This document shows positions 12,459 to 23,633 of a DNA stretch of 64,000 nucleotides, in pieces. The notes under the pieces are model-generated. The model saw only the letters and a program-made list of their open reading frames with translations. It did no database searches and was not told the origin of the DNA. The position numbers and the translations under genes are program-made. This DNA comes from Paraspadella gotoi. Its lineage: Eukaryota > Chaetognatha. The stretch is from contig CM119265.1 in NCBI GenBank assembly GCA_051294375.1, positions 12,950,124 through 13,014,123 on the forward strand. Reading direction: 5' to 3'. The first letter of the stretch is position 1. Every line of letters begins with the position of its first letter.

Positions 12459-15400
12459 ATGTCAAATTTACTCTCGCCGGAGGTAGTGGAGAATTTGAAT
12501 GAAGAGAGAGTTGCCTTGACACCAGGAATAAATGAACGGCACAATCAGTTCGATGAAGTGGTAAGGACGAGGGGGACAATCTTAAGAAGAATGGACGTCT
12601 CAAGAACTATGAAATCGGTACAACCAAAAATTATTTATTAATTCATGTATCCAAAAACTATTTTAAAAATTTTCTCTAACGGTTCTACTCTGATAAAATA
12701 TTTTCAATAAAACTTGAGCTGCAACTCTTAGTTTATTATTCTTTTTTATTATTTATTATTCTCTGTACTTTTTACTTGAGCGAGGTACACCACAACATAT
12801 TCGAGACTAGCGAATGCGTGACTGCGACAGTTTTTTTTAATAAAACTTTTGCTTACTTAAAAATCTAGGTTTAACATAAGAAAAAAATAGTTTCATAAAT
12901 TGGGCTTCCTGTTTTCAATCAGTTTTTACTAATAAATGTCGGATAACCAAGAAAAAAAATGTTTGCATTTATTTTGGATATTCGCAAGAGAAATCCAGTC
13001 ATTTATTTGGAATACCCAATAGAAAGGACTTAAGGAGTTGCTAATATAATAGTTTCTTAAATCTTAGATTGAATGATCCTATCTTGCCCCAAACTTTGGT
13101 CAAGCTTACAAGTTAAAGAAGCTGTTTGGTAATACCTTATGGCTAAAAATATCTGTATTTTTACTTAGAGTACGTGTTTTAAACGCTTATCGCCAAACCA
13201 ATCTTTGTGGATGACAAGTCCTCGACAGAGTGTCCTGCCAAGACTTCACGCATATGGGAATCAAAGACGTACATCTTCTGTAATGTCGGTTGGTGGGACC
13301 AGAACCGACATACGGTTAAGAATACCGTTCAAGCAACACATCGGAAATCTTGAATATATCAATCAGGTTCATTCTAGTCTATTTCTTAATCACTTTTCAC
13401 GTTTTAAAATCAAAACCGAATTCTTCACAACGAAAAGATTAAATGCTCAATAACACGTAGAATCTAGACATGATAAAATGAAACGCTTATCGATTCTAAA
13501 AATTATCATCTAGAAGACTATAAAAGAAGCCAATTTTCTTATATTCTCATATCGGAAGATGTGGAATGACGTCAATATTGTAAATCCTAAGTATCGTTTT
13601 AATTGGACCTCTTATCATACTTCAAAAAAGTATCAAAATGTCCCCCTTCTTTTTCAACATATTTGCCTTTTATTATTTTTACCAATTCTGACTGCCGCTT
13701 TCAAATTTATAAATCTGGTGGCTAATTTCTTCTCTTGAAATTAAAGTTCTTACTTGCATTTTCTTTTAAAATAAAAATTTTGCGATGGAAACCGCACTTT
13801 CATTTAAACCTGATAATTTTATGTCAACATCATTATAGAATGAAAAAAGAAAAATAGGACAAGGTCTTCAGACACAATGCTATCGGAATCGCTAAATTCG
13901 AAGTCTTTCATGTAACAGGAACAACAATCCTGTTTTTAAACTTTCCCGTTCATATCTATAGTAAAAAAGTGGTTTCAAGTTTCTTTTCCCTTGGCCTATT
14001 TGATAGGGTAGTGCGTGGTAATTTAGAACAATTTTGAAAGTAATCTAATTTTTCGCATAGTAAAGTTCTTTTTTAAAAAAAATCTCTGGTGATATATCTA
14101 AGAAAATGTCCCCGCTACAGGTTTATGTATTAATTTTCATCCTGCGGCCCCCTCATTTTTCTTAATCTTTTTAATTATAGTGTATTTTCTATTTCCTTTT
14201 CCAAATATTTTTATTTATATTATTTTTATATTAATTTTGTCTTAATTTTTTCTTATACTAATTTTTTTACCATATTTAGGCGTTAAATTCCATTCAAAAT
14301 CTTTTGTATTGCTAGAATTAGATTTTTTAACTTTAATATTATAATAATTTTTTCCGCCTAATTAATAAACAATTGTTGCTCACTCTTATTATTACTTAAT
14401 AAATTATCACTAACAATAATGGAAAGTCAAGTTGGTTAAATATTAAATGCAGAAAAAAAATTATAAAATATCTGTACAGAATTTTTAATTTCATTTTATA
14501 TGTCGGTGTTCCGAATTACCCCGCACTACCCTATTAACAATTTCATCAAATTCTATAAAACAAATAGGACAAGTTCTTTAGACAAAAAGCTATCGGAATC
14601 GCGCGTTTTTAAAATTTCTACCAGAATTTCTTACAGTCGCGTTTGAAAAGTGGGTAGTCAGATTCGAACTGAATTCTCTATGAGTAAAATGTTGAAATAT
14701 TTTTAAAGCCAAGCTAGCCGCCTATATCATCATAAAAATTCAAAGTGAGAATAAGCTTACAAAAAATTTTCCGAAACAGCCCACGATATGGAATGATATA
14801 CAGACAAATGAAGATCTCTCATGGGAAGTAGCAAAAGTTGCAGAAAAATTAACCCAAAAGTCGGTTAATTTGCTGACTTCGCCGTCGATAGGAAAACTTA
14901 GAAAAGCTAAGTAAGTGAAATTTAAAAATTACGTGCCTCCCTAGCAATAAAATCTATTAAGGTATGTATATTATCAAATATCCATAATCTTTGAAGGCTT
15001 CAGTCACTCAAACCGGTACAAGTTGACGGCCCGTCTATCGACCAGTGCGCCGGAATCATTGCAGAGAGCCACTATAATCCTCAAACGATGCTAGATCCAT
15101 TTGAAATGAGGCGAGATTTTTTCGCCTCTTTCAGCCCGCAAGAGTTAAGACATTGGCAAGACGCAGCCGCACATCTTGGGTCATCATCGAGACGGTCATC
15201 ACCTTTGCCACCAGCATCTAACCGTGGGGAAGGTAAGCCTGAAAATGAAAGTGCAAAGAAATGCAAAATGCGACTTGTCTAATGCGATATTTTAGATCCG
15301 CTGTTGGCTTTCACCAAAAACTACAATACAATGGGAAAAATTGACCACGAAAAGATTCAGGCTTTTCGGCAATATGCTGCTTCGCACAGGTAATACAATA

Positions 15401-16719
15401 AAAAAAACATTCATTTGTAACATCTCCCAGAAACAACAGGAATTGTCTCTAGGTAAAAAAATCGCATCAAATAGGACCATTTCCATAGTCATTTTACTTA
15501 AATAATGACGATATCCTAAACGTTGTGGCAGTACTATTTTAAAGCTGCCTTTCCGCTATCCGTCCTCAGTCTCAACAGTGCGTCCAGGGATCTATCCCTG
15601 GGTATTACCCATTTGTCCATCATATACTTAATCAATATTTACTACCACTTTTATAACTAGTGAAGCACAGTATAACATTGAAGTATTTAAATATTTATAA
15701 ATGCATAGGCAATAAAAATATTTTTTGTAAAAATTTTATTTTTTAAGACCGGATTCAGATAGCCCATAAAAAGTTGTCTTCACAAAGTATAATGCGTTTT
15801 TCAATATATCGATGATAAGTGGGTCAAATAAGGGAAAAACCCTTAAAAATCATCATCATCATCAACATACCATAATTTTTATAGTTTTTACTAATTTTAA
15901 CCAATAAAACATAAAAATTTTGAATTCTTGTAATAATATTTTTTATTTATTTTTTCCAAGCTCTACCCGAATTCGTTTTTAAAAATTCTGAATTTGAAAT
16001 ATAAAATTTTTATGATTTATAGTAATACGATAAACTTTAAATGCTTCTATGTTATTAACTATACATAAAATCTTAATTTTTTTTTTAATTTCGTTATCCC
16101 ACAGGGATGCTTTAACGTTATTTATATGACAGATCTCGTAGTATCCAAGTTATGATTTAAATGAGACAGGACGTCGGGACCAGTTTAATCATGCCAGTGA
16201 TAGGTGGTCACTGAGGGCCCGCACTCCACGCCCCGGGTATCACTATTACTATTACTATAAATACATTGTATTTTATTATACTGTTCCTCAAACAATATGA
16301 GCAAAATATTTTTTTAATCGATAATCATTCTATCTCATGTCTAAATATCCTTGTGAATATACCGCCACACTTGTTTGTTTACACTCAAATAAATTTTTTG
16401 TTCCTGAGAGATCCACTCTAACAGGCAATCCCACCGTTCCCATAATGATATGGTAACCTATACCTGTATTCAAAACACATAACTCAAAAACTTAATTCGT
16501 AGATCATCCCCAGTCGGAAACGTATCAGCAACAAGAGAACGGACAAGACTAAACGAACCATTAAACCAGAATTCAAACATAAAATTAACCAAGGGTGAGT
16601 CACTGCTGATAAATCTAAAATATTTAAGAATTATCAAAGTTTGGCTTAAGATATACCGAGTAGTCCAACTTCAAAATTACGATAAAAAGTTATTAAATTC
16701 AGTAAATCGTTCTAGTTAA
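12459..16719 (+). CDS. Unrecognised multi-exon protein, about 297 aa
   Basis: Family not recognised. Proposed exons: 12459-12560, 13229-13366, 14804-14910, 14997-15232, 15296-15389, 16503-16719. Reading phase is kept across all five joins. The first ATG lies 1 nt after an acceptor (CTGTTTAG), so an earlier exon is possible. A weaker donor at 12615 would add VRTRGTILRR and more to exon 1, but it overlaps a solo SINE-A tail. Visible features are mainly helical, with no signal peptide or membrane segment: DLSWEVAKVAEKLTQKSV in exon 3, DPFEMRRDFFASFSPQELRH followed by a Ser/Pro-rich stretch in exon 4, and KIDHEKIQAFRQYAAS in exon 5. The last exon could instead splice at 16594. It converges on POLE3, with 178 bp between the stop codons. 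The middle exons are the best supported. Confidence 0.6.
14003..14534. mobile_element. R11: 530-bp element with 27-bp imperfect TIRs
   Basis: Starts ATAGGGTAGTGCGTGGTAAT and ends with the near-exact reverse complement ATTACCCCGCACTACCCTAT. It is AT-rich inside and non-coding. It lies in intron 2 of the unrecognised gene. A related single end (ATAGGGTAGTGCGGGGTATT) is at 62351. Confidence 0.75.
15524..16250. repeat. R14 fragments flanking an R10 copy
   Basis: 15524-15600 and about 16160-16240 match the two halves of a dispersed repeat seen whole at 24437-24640. An R10 copy (15690-16080) lies between them, so it probably inserted into an R14 element. The block lies in intron 5 of the unrecognised gene. 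Confidence 0.5.
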
Positions 16720-16897
16720 GGATACGAAACTGGCTTCGTTACGTGAAACAAAATAATAAGAACACGGTATTATGATTTTCAAACATACGTCAACATTTAA
16801 CAAGAAAAATAGCCATTAATAACGAATGAATTGAGCAGAACAACTGCGAAAAAACGAAAATTGTTTTGGGTAGTTTTTAAGTAATATTTTGAATTTT

Positions 16898-17454
16898 TTA
16901 AGAAGTTTCCTTCAGGGACTGGTCCTGGTGCAGGTCCTGATCGTTTGTTACTTCCTCGATAACGTCAGCCTCTGCCAGAACCGCTTCGTTCTCCTTCAAG
17001 TCTTTTTGTTGTTTCTTTTTTTCCACAGAAGCTTTCTTTTCGTTAAGATAAGCTGCGGGAGAATAGGTTAATGTGTTTAAAAACCTTTTTGAATCTAGTA
17101 TAACTGCGAAAAACCTTGACGCTGACCTTCCCAGTTACTTTTAAGCTCCGGAACGAATCTCTCGAATTCCATCTCTTCCATCGCCTGGAAAATGTCCTGC
17201 GCGCTGAGAGTCTTTCGCTTCCCACGTAGAGCGAAGTTGTTCGCGCATGAGGTCGCGTAGAGGACAAACACGGAGGCCGCTTTCGAAATCGCTTGCCGCG
17301 CCTCTTTAGAGACACTGATGTTTTCTGGAAGCTGCGAACAGGTCCAGTGGAAATAATTTTTTTAACCATTGCAATGAGTTAATATTACCGAGTCCTTGAT
17401 TATCCGAGATATTACTGTGAGGGGAAGATTAAGATCCTCGGGTCTTTCAGCCAT
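16898..17454 (-). CDS. POLE3: DNA polymerase epsilon subunit 3 (histone-fold, CHRAC17)
   Basis: Histone-fold subunit of DNA polymerase epsilon and of the CHRAC remodelling complex, pairing with POLE4 or CHRAC15 in the nucleus. Exons 17454-17389, 17331-17127 and 17052-16898 give 141 aa, close to the usual 147. The N-terminus [11 protein letters not shown] is the family start. The histone fold spans about residues 8-90 and includes [20 protein letters not shown], the [14 protein letters not shown] block and [14 protein letters not shown]. The C-terminal tail is Lys- then Glu/Asp-rich, as in POLE3. It lies 94 bp downstream of the SNAPC5 stop on the same strand. A poly-T tract plus TATCTTAG forms a possible splice acceptor 33 nt before the ATG. 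Confidence 0.95.
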
Positions 17455-17548
17455 TTTTATCCTTTTTGGCTTTAGAATACCAAAATTCTAAGATACGAAG
17501 CAATGGAAAAAAAAAATTAGGTTGGGTCACATAAAACTTAACAAAATG

Positions 17549-19238
17549 TCATGAAATTTCGTCTTCTTCCTCTTCCTCTTCCTCTTCGCGCAATTGGCTA
17601 TTGTTCGATAAAGCAAGATTAAGAGGAGTAAGGTCGATATTTTTCGCTGACGGCGACCCTTCGCCTGAAAGGTGATATTTGGAGACCACATCAAAGTTGG
17701 CGTCGACGTTTCCAGTTTCGAAGTCACCCAAGTCAAGTTCGAAGGATGTCATTTCGGATGGGGGAGAGCCTATTTTTGTCACTCCGCTTGCTCGGAACCC
17801 GCCAGTCATGCTCGTCAAGTGGCTGAGATCACGGGTGTAAGTTGGGGCGGGATCGACTGGCGGTTGAACAACGGGCGAAATATCTGCAGTAAATATAATT
17901 TAATAAACAGAATGGCCGAAGTAGACTTGCAATTAAATAAATGTTCAACTTAAAGGATTGCCTGGTTTTCGTAGAACCCAGTAAATAAATGTATTCATTA
18001 TACTGAAGGTAAAGAAAAAAATCTTAAATTTAAAAGCATAAGGATCGTCGCAATCGCATAAGAAAAATCTGGATTGACGACAAATTTTGATACTAAAAAA
18101 ATAAAATTTGAGAAAAGAAAATTAATTTATAAACAGAAAGAAAAAATACATTTTGCGATTGTCAATTAAAAAAATAATAAAGTACTGAGGAAAATTTAAG
18201 TTACAGTTTCTGAAAAAAAAAGTTTTTTTTTGTCATTGTCAATTATCATTATTAAATAAACTGATCAGCAGACGCAGCCCCTGAAAAAAAAATTTGAGAA
18301 AAGAAAATTAATTTATAAACAGAAAGAAAAAATATATTTTGCGATTGTCAATTAAAAAAAAATAAAATACCGAAGAAAATTAAAGTTACAGTTTCTGAAA
18401 AAAAAATTTCATTGTCAATTGTCAATAAAAACGCAGAGAGAGAGAGAAAAAAAAATCAAAAGGCAGCAGCAGAAGCAGCAGGAGAAAGAGAGAAAAAGAA
18501 TAGCCCCTGCAGAGCCAGCTGCAGACTCATTTTTTTTCCATGAATCAGTGACTAGGAAAAGAGAGAGAGAGAGAAAGAAATATAAAAATAAAAGAGAAAT
18601 TTTTTTTGTTTTGATAAAACAAACAAAACATTTTTAATAACTGTCCTGACTCAATTTTAAGGACATCGATGATGAGAAGCTGTAAATAAATTTTCAGCTT
18701 CATACACACAAATTTAATCATAAAAAAGGCGATCTATAATTTGGAACGCCGACGACGACAACGACGACGACGACGCCTACGCCACTTACGCCCAAAAGCG
18801 TTACTAGATCGTCGCAATCGATTAACTACCCATGATCCGACGCCAGACAGCAAACCGGATATACTAAAAAATATACTATTCGATATACTACGTAATTACG
18901 TATTTTAATGTCTAGCAAATTAAAGGCAAAGTAAAAATATTTTTTTCAAATGAGACCTTGCATAAAAAATCTACAAATATTAGTCAAATTTATAAGCATC
19001 CCGGTACCTAAATTTATTTCATCTTTGGAATATACTTCTTCTCTGGCTCGCCGCATCAAGCTGAGAATAGTGAGTTCTTCAACCTGGAGATAAAAAAATT
19101 ATGTATACACTCAAGTAAAACTGCAAAAACTTTACATACCTTAAGTCGATTAAGTTGGTCGTTTATACGTGAACGAAACGTAAGGAGCAACTTTTCTTCT
19201 TCTTTCAGCGTAAGCAGTTGATCCGTTTTGCTCCCCAT
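17549..19238 (-). CDS. SNAPC5: snRNA-activating protein complex subunit 5 (SNAP19)
   Basis: Smallest subunit of SNAPc, which drives RNA polymerase II and III transcription of snRNA genes. Exons 19238-19140, 19083-19008 and 17883-17549 give 169 aa. The coiled N-terminus (LKEEEKLLL, then DQLNRLK joined to VEELTILSLM) matches SNAPC5, and the protein ends in an acidic run EEEEEEEEDEIS, also a SNAPC5 trait. The human protein is about 98 aa; here the middle is about 70 residues longer and enriched in Ser, Thr and Pro. The donor of exon 2 (TTAG/GTACCG) is not a perfect consensus but is the only one keeping phase with exon 3. A strong acceptor (CTTCTCCCCTTCAG) ends 8 nt before the ATG. Intron 2 holds an R5 repeat. 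Confidence 0.88.
18035..18830 (+). repeat. R5: 0.8-kb GA-rich dispersed repeat, copy 1
   Basis: Begins AAAAGCATAAGGATCGTCGC and runs through AT-rich sequence, an AGAGAGAG/CAGCAGCAG region, TGAATCAGTGACTAGG, ACATCGATGATGAGAAGCTG and a GACGACGAC run, to an ATCGTCGCAATCG end. Copies occur at 58105-58960 (plus), 63868-64000 (minus, cut by the window edge) and, diverged and interrupted, 29446-30400. It fills much of SNAPC5 intron 2. Confidence 0.8.
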
Positions 19239-19574
19239 TTTAATAACTGAAGGGGAGAAGATAACTGAACAAGTCAGTGAAGAATTTTACTATCATCATT
19301 TTGATCGAAAAGGAAAATCTTATACTTCAATAAATAAGCAAGATAAACAAAGATCTTAAAATTTGCTCATTTGTTTATTCAATACGTAGTCATAGATCGG
19401 TTGAAGCCTTAACGCAATCCGATCCGAGCAAGAGCTCGTTGTGTCTTCATAAACGCAGTGCGATTGAAATCAGCAAAAACAGATCAAATTGAGATGTTTT
19501 TTTCGGGAGGTTCTATTTTTTACTTTCTGATGACCCCTTAACAGAAAACAGAAAACCAAAAAAACTAGTAATGA
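19239..19574. promoter_or_regulatory. Divergent SNAPC5 / DPM2 intergenic region
   Basis: Only 336 bp separate the two start codons on opposite strands, so both promoters, or one bidirectional promoter, must lie here or overlap the genes. No TATA box stands out. Placement is inferred from the gene layout. Confidence 0.45.
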
Positions 19575-20211
19575 ATGATTGAAAACCACGGAAAAATGGT
19601 AAGTCCTTAATATACATTTTATAATCCAAAGAAAAAAACTTTTTAACAACGCCACTCAGAACCTGGTAGACTAAAAAAATATTTTAATAAAATGTTTGAG
19701 CATTTAAAAATGGCGACTAATAAAAACTAGAATATGAGGAAATGAAATAAAAATACCCTGTTCTATTTTCAGGGCTACATTCGGCTAAAAATCGTTGCAT
19801 CTAGTCTACTGCTAAATTACTATTTGGTTTGGGTCTTCGTCTTGGTATGGTTCCCATGACACGAACTTAGTAAAACACAGAGCTTAATTTTATGTTTCAA
19901 CTTTTTTCAGCCCACTGTACATCCGACCTCGCCGATCCACTCATACTTTTTCGATCGTTACTACGCATTAATGATTCCTTTCATTTTGACAACCCTTTGT
20001 ATCTGCACAATATGTAAGTTTTTAATTACTTGCAGATTTTATTTCAACTAAAAATGTTTTGTGAGCTTAACTTTTTCGCATTTTAGGCACGTATTTCGTG
20101 TGGGGAATCTTCAAATACTTGAATGGAAGAAAACAACGGAAAATAGAAAGAGCTCGGGCGTTGGCGTTAATTAAGTCAGAACCACGGACGAAAATGGAAG
20201 AAGCTTCTTGA
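19575..20211 (+). CDS. DPM2: Dolichol phosphate-mannose biosynthesis regulatory protein
   Basis: Small ER membrane protein that stabilises the DPM1-DPM3 dolichol-phosphate mannosyltransferase and supports GPI-anchor synthesis. Exons 19575-19598, 19773-19844, 19911-20013 and 20087-20211 give 107 aa. Exon 1 encodes only MIENHGKM. Two hydrophobic helices are clear: IVASSLLLNYYLVWVFVL (about 15-32) and ALMIPFILTTLCICTICTYF (about 50-69). The loop between them contains PIHSYFFDRYYA, like the HKYFLPRAYA segment of DPM2. The tail is basic, and longer than the 84-aa mammalian protein. The next bases after the stop, AATAAA, may serve as the poly-A signal. It converges on CPSF2, with 230 bp between the stops. 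Confidence 0.9.
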
Positions 20212-20441
20212 AAATAAATGACAGTATTTTTCCAGCATTAGATTGTTATTAAGATTGTTATCTATCAATAACGTGGCTCATTGAATACAAACTAAGTTTG
20301 TTATAACCTTCAAATTTAAGAAGAATTGAAAATCTGACAGTGAAACTTATTTGATAAAACAAAATGGCAAAATAAAATTCTTAAATAGGGAAAATGGGAC
20401 AAAAATGCCGATAAAACTCAAGAAATGGAATGAAGAAAGAA

Positions 20442-23368
20442 TTAAACGATTGCATACTGGTTGTACAGAAGTTCTCTGACTCGGTAATAGTCCTGACCAA
20501 TCATTCCTTCCATGGTGACTCTTCCTGCCGAATTCCGCTTGACTGCAATGACCCCGTTAACGATCAAAACGCCTCCTGAAAATTCGGCTTGAAACCCCGC
20601 CTTTACGAGATGTAGCTTAAAATCACTTAGTTTTGGTTCATTGACGAAAATGGTTTTGTGACCTGGGATTAAATAAAAAAAATTAAAATAGCAGCTAGCT
20701 GATTTACACGTTATTGTAACTAGATGTGATAGAACCAACCTAAGGACCTCGTTAGCGGAACCAGCGTCGGGACTTTATCAGCCACGGAAGAAGCTGAAAG
20801 GTCGAGATCTACTGACATTCCCCTCTGTTCTTTTTTCGTCGTCGGAGTCTTTCGTGCTCCAGAAATAATTTCATCCTCCTCGTCGTCGTCGTCGTCGTCA
20901 TGCTGGGCAATTCGAGAATCGTCGTAAAGCGATCGCTCCTCCCTGAGGATACCTTCCACCCATGCGATCTCGGCGTCCTTGGCTTTAGCGAACACCAGCG
21001 AGCTAAATAGCGAATCCTTGAGTTTCACTTGATAAATGTGACTTTCCGTAGTCGCGTCTACGTTTTCGAAAAGTTTTGGAGTAAGGATCTTTCCTTGAAC
21101 GATGCCCTGGGTGCGGCAATAATCGGCGAGAGAATTTGTCGCTTCAGACGTTCCATGAACAAGAATTAATTGACGCGGGCGCATCTGGGAGATAATGCGT
21201 TTAACGGATTCTCCATCAGATCTGCCTTCGAAGTCGATGAAAACCACATTCGCAAGAATCTCAAGCGTTTTGTTATTCATAAGACATTTGGTTGGGACGT
21301 CGGTCAAGTCCCCCGCGTCACCTTCTTCGGCAATTTCAGCACCTTCCTTGCCGATCGAAGGGAGGTGGGTAGAGTCATCCCCGGCACCAATCGCTAACGT
21401 AGGTGCATCGAGAATTCTAAAGTCCTCTTCCCTGATGACCTGGCCATAATCGTCCCACTTGATCTTATCCTCGCGCAGAGGATACATTGGGTAACACTTT
21501 TTGGCTTGTTTGAAAAAACCGCCCTTCGATTTGGAGTCCAAGCCGTACATAAGATCGTGCCGGGGAATTGATGCAACCTTCGCGGAGGCGTCACTGGCGG
21601 AGACACCTAAGAAACGAGCGTCGGCAATGTTGGCACCTCGGACGCCTTCCGTTCCAATCGCTTCCATCTCGTCGTCGCTGTCGTCGCTCGATGACTCCGC
21701 TTGTTCCATCGCTTCCTCCTCCATTCTCTTCTTTCCTTCCGCTTCTTTCTCCTTCTCTTTTTTTTTAAAGGCTTCCAACTCCGAGCCTTCCAGCCTCACG
21801 CGACGGTGCACGATGAGCGAGACTTTCCGCAGCATGGGATTCTCTATCAACTTTCTCGTTAACGTACCCGGCGAAGACCGGGAAGTAAGAATTATGGAGT
21901 TTCTCGGCGATTGGCACCATTCCATGAAAAGTTCTCTCGAGAAGCCGCATTCGAGGTCGGCGACGGAGGCTAGCACTACTTTGGGACTCGACACTCGAGC
22001 AAGCTCTTGAAGCGAGTGGCAGAGTTGGAGATGCTTGAAGTGAAAGGGGTTTGCGTGGTGATCTTCAAATGCGCGCAGGATTTTGTCGCTCATCCACTCG
22101 ACTTGCGACTTAGCGAATTCCACCACGTTATATGAAACGTTGTTGAGAAGTGCCAGGGAGAACTTCGAAAGGCCAGATTCCTGACTTCGCCACAACTGGT
22201 CCAGAAGCTGCGCCAGTTCCAACACACGACCCGCGGTGTCTACTGCGACGAGAACATTTCCGCTGTTACGCAGCGTCGTAAGAATGTTTGTCATTAATTG
22301 CTCGTCCCTGACACGGCGCCGCGTCTGTTGGTACGTGGCGTTAAAGGCGTCGGTGATGAGAAGCGCCGGCCGGCTGATTCCTTCCAAAACGCAACCATTG
22401 AGATGACGCTCTTTTTTGTGGTTATAGTCCACTGCGTAAACGATGTCCTCCTCGCCGTCTTTCATAATCTTCCAGATTGTACCGCCTGTTAATAAACACC
22501 AATTCAACAAAGAAATGGTTAACAATAGTCGGTGTCGATATTCAAATCATATTAACCAGCTCACCGATCATATGTCCGGCCGGAAGTGGGGTAATGGTAA
22601 GGCCATGGCCTTTACCCTTGAGGCCAACATTTTGCGAGTATTTAAGCTGAACGATCTTGTCGAAGGCCGCATCAACGTCGTCCAAAGTGAAGACATCGAA
22701 CTCTTCGTTATTCTTGTGCGACTGGTACAGATCATACATGAACATCTGTCCCATCTTGTATACGGGAATGGTGGCGTAGATTGGACAGTTTAGGCCGCAT
22801 TTGCCCACCATGTACGGCAATGCACCGAGGTGAAGATGATCGGGGTACGAAAGAAGGACCGCGTCGATAGATTTCACGTATTTCTTCAGTTCGTCGATGT
22901 GACGCATGTCGAAAAACTCGTTCCACCCGCAGTCGAGTAAAAATCGAAATTCGTCTACCTGCATGAATCAAATAGGTACATAAGCCTAAGAAAAATAAAA
23001 CTACTACTTTTTTCTATATTTTTTATGGTTGGGAAGGAGTGAAAGCTTTATTAAAAAAGGGACTACAATTAATGTTTCTACTAATGATAACCTTGTGGGG
23101 TATTGAAGGCGTGAAGAAATAGAGGGAAAAATAATGGTATATTTCGCGAAAAGTAGAAACGAGAGAATGTATCGCTAGACAAAATATACTGAGGGGCAGG
23201 AGGAGGAAAGAAGAAGAAGAGGAAGAGGAGAATTGGACGGCAGGCCAAATCCTCCTCTGATAACTAATAACTTTTAAAATAAAAATGTCTAAATACCTGT
23301 AGTAAATAACATAGCGGCGATTCGTCTTCAACTCCCGAAATGGCCTGGAGTTTAATGATTGACGTCAT
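20442..23368 (-). CDS. CPSF2: Cleavage and polyadenylation specificity factor subunit 2 (CPSF100)
   Basis: Inactive partner of the CPSF73 endonuclease in pre-mRNA and histone mRNA 3'-end processing. Exons 23368-23297, 22958-22565, 22485-20740 and 20662-20442 give 810 aa (usual 780-790). The order is: metallo-beta-lactamase half ([17 protein letters not shown]; the loop reads [13 protein letters not shown] rather than a full HxHxDH motif, as expected for the non-catalytic paralogue; [15 protein letters not shown]), a beta-CASP insert ([20 protein letters not shown]), a charged linker with two acidic clusters ([11 protein letters not shown] and [11 protein letters not shown]), the [13 protein letters not shown] motif, then the C-terminal dimerisation region ending LLYNQYAIV. 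The start MTSIIKLQ is the family start. ABCD3 ends 265 bp upstream on the same strand. Confidence 0.97.
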
Positions 23369-23633
23369 TTTGGGTACTATAAGTAAGGATGATTTCGAAA
23401 AGCAGGGAGAGTTCGAAACCCTGCACAAGCAGCTTCACAAAACGCGGAACGAAAATCGTGCCGAGAAACTATTTAAAAATAACCCTGTAATATGACTGAT
23501 CAATATTTAACAAAATTACCTATATTAAATTAAAAAGATAAATACATAACATTTAACCGACAAGGGCCTCTTTGCAGAAATTTGTTTACAGTTTACTGGA
23601 ATAGATATATAGTAATTTCTTTCTTGTAAATCG

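Noticed and set aside
21501-22010. Plus-strand open frame of 169 codons
   Set aside because: Lies wholly antisense to CPSF2 exon 3; Ser/Phe-rich shadow translation of its charged linker.
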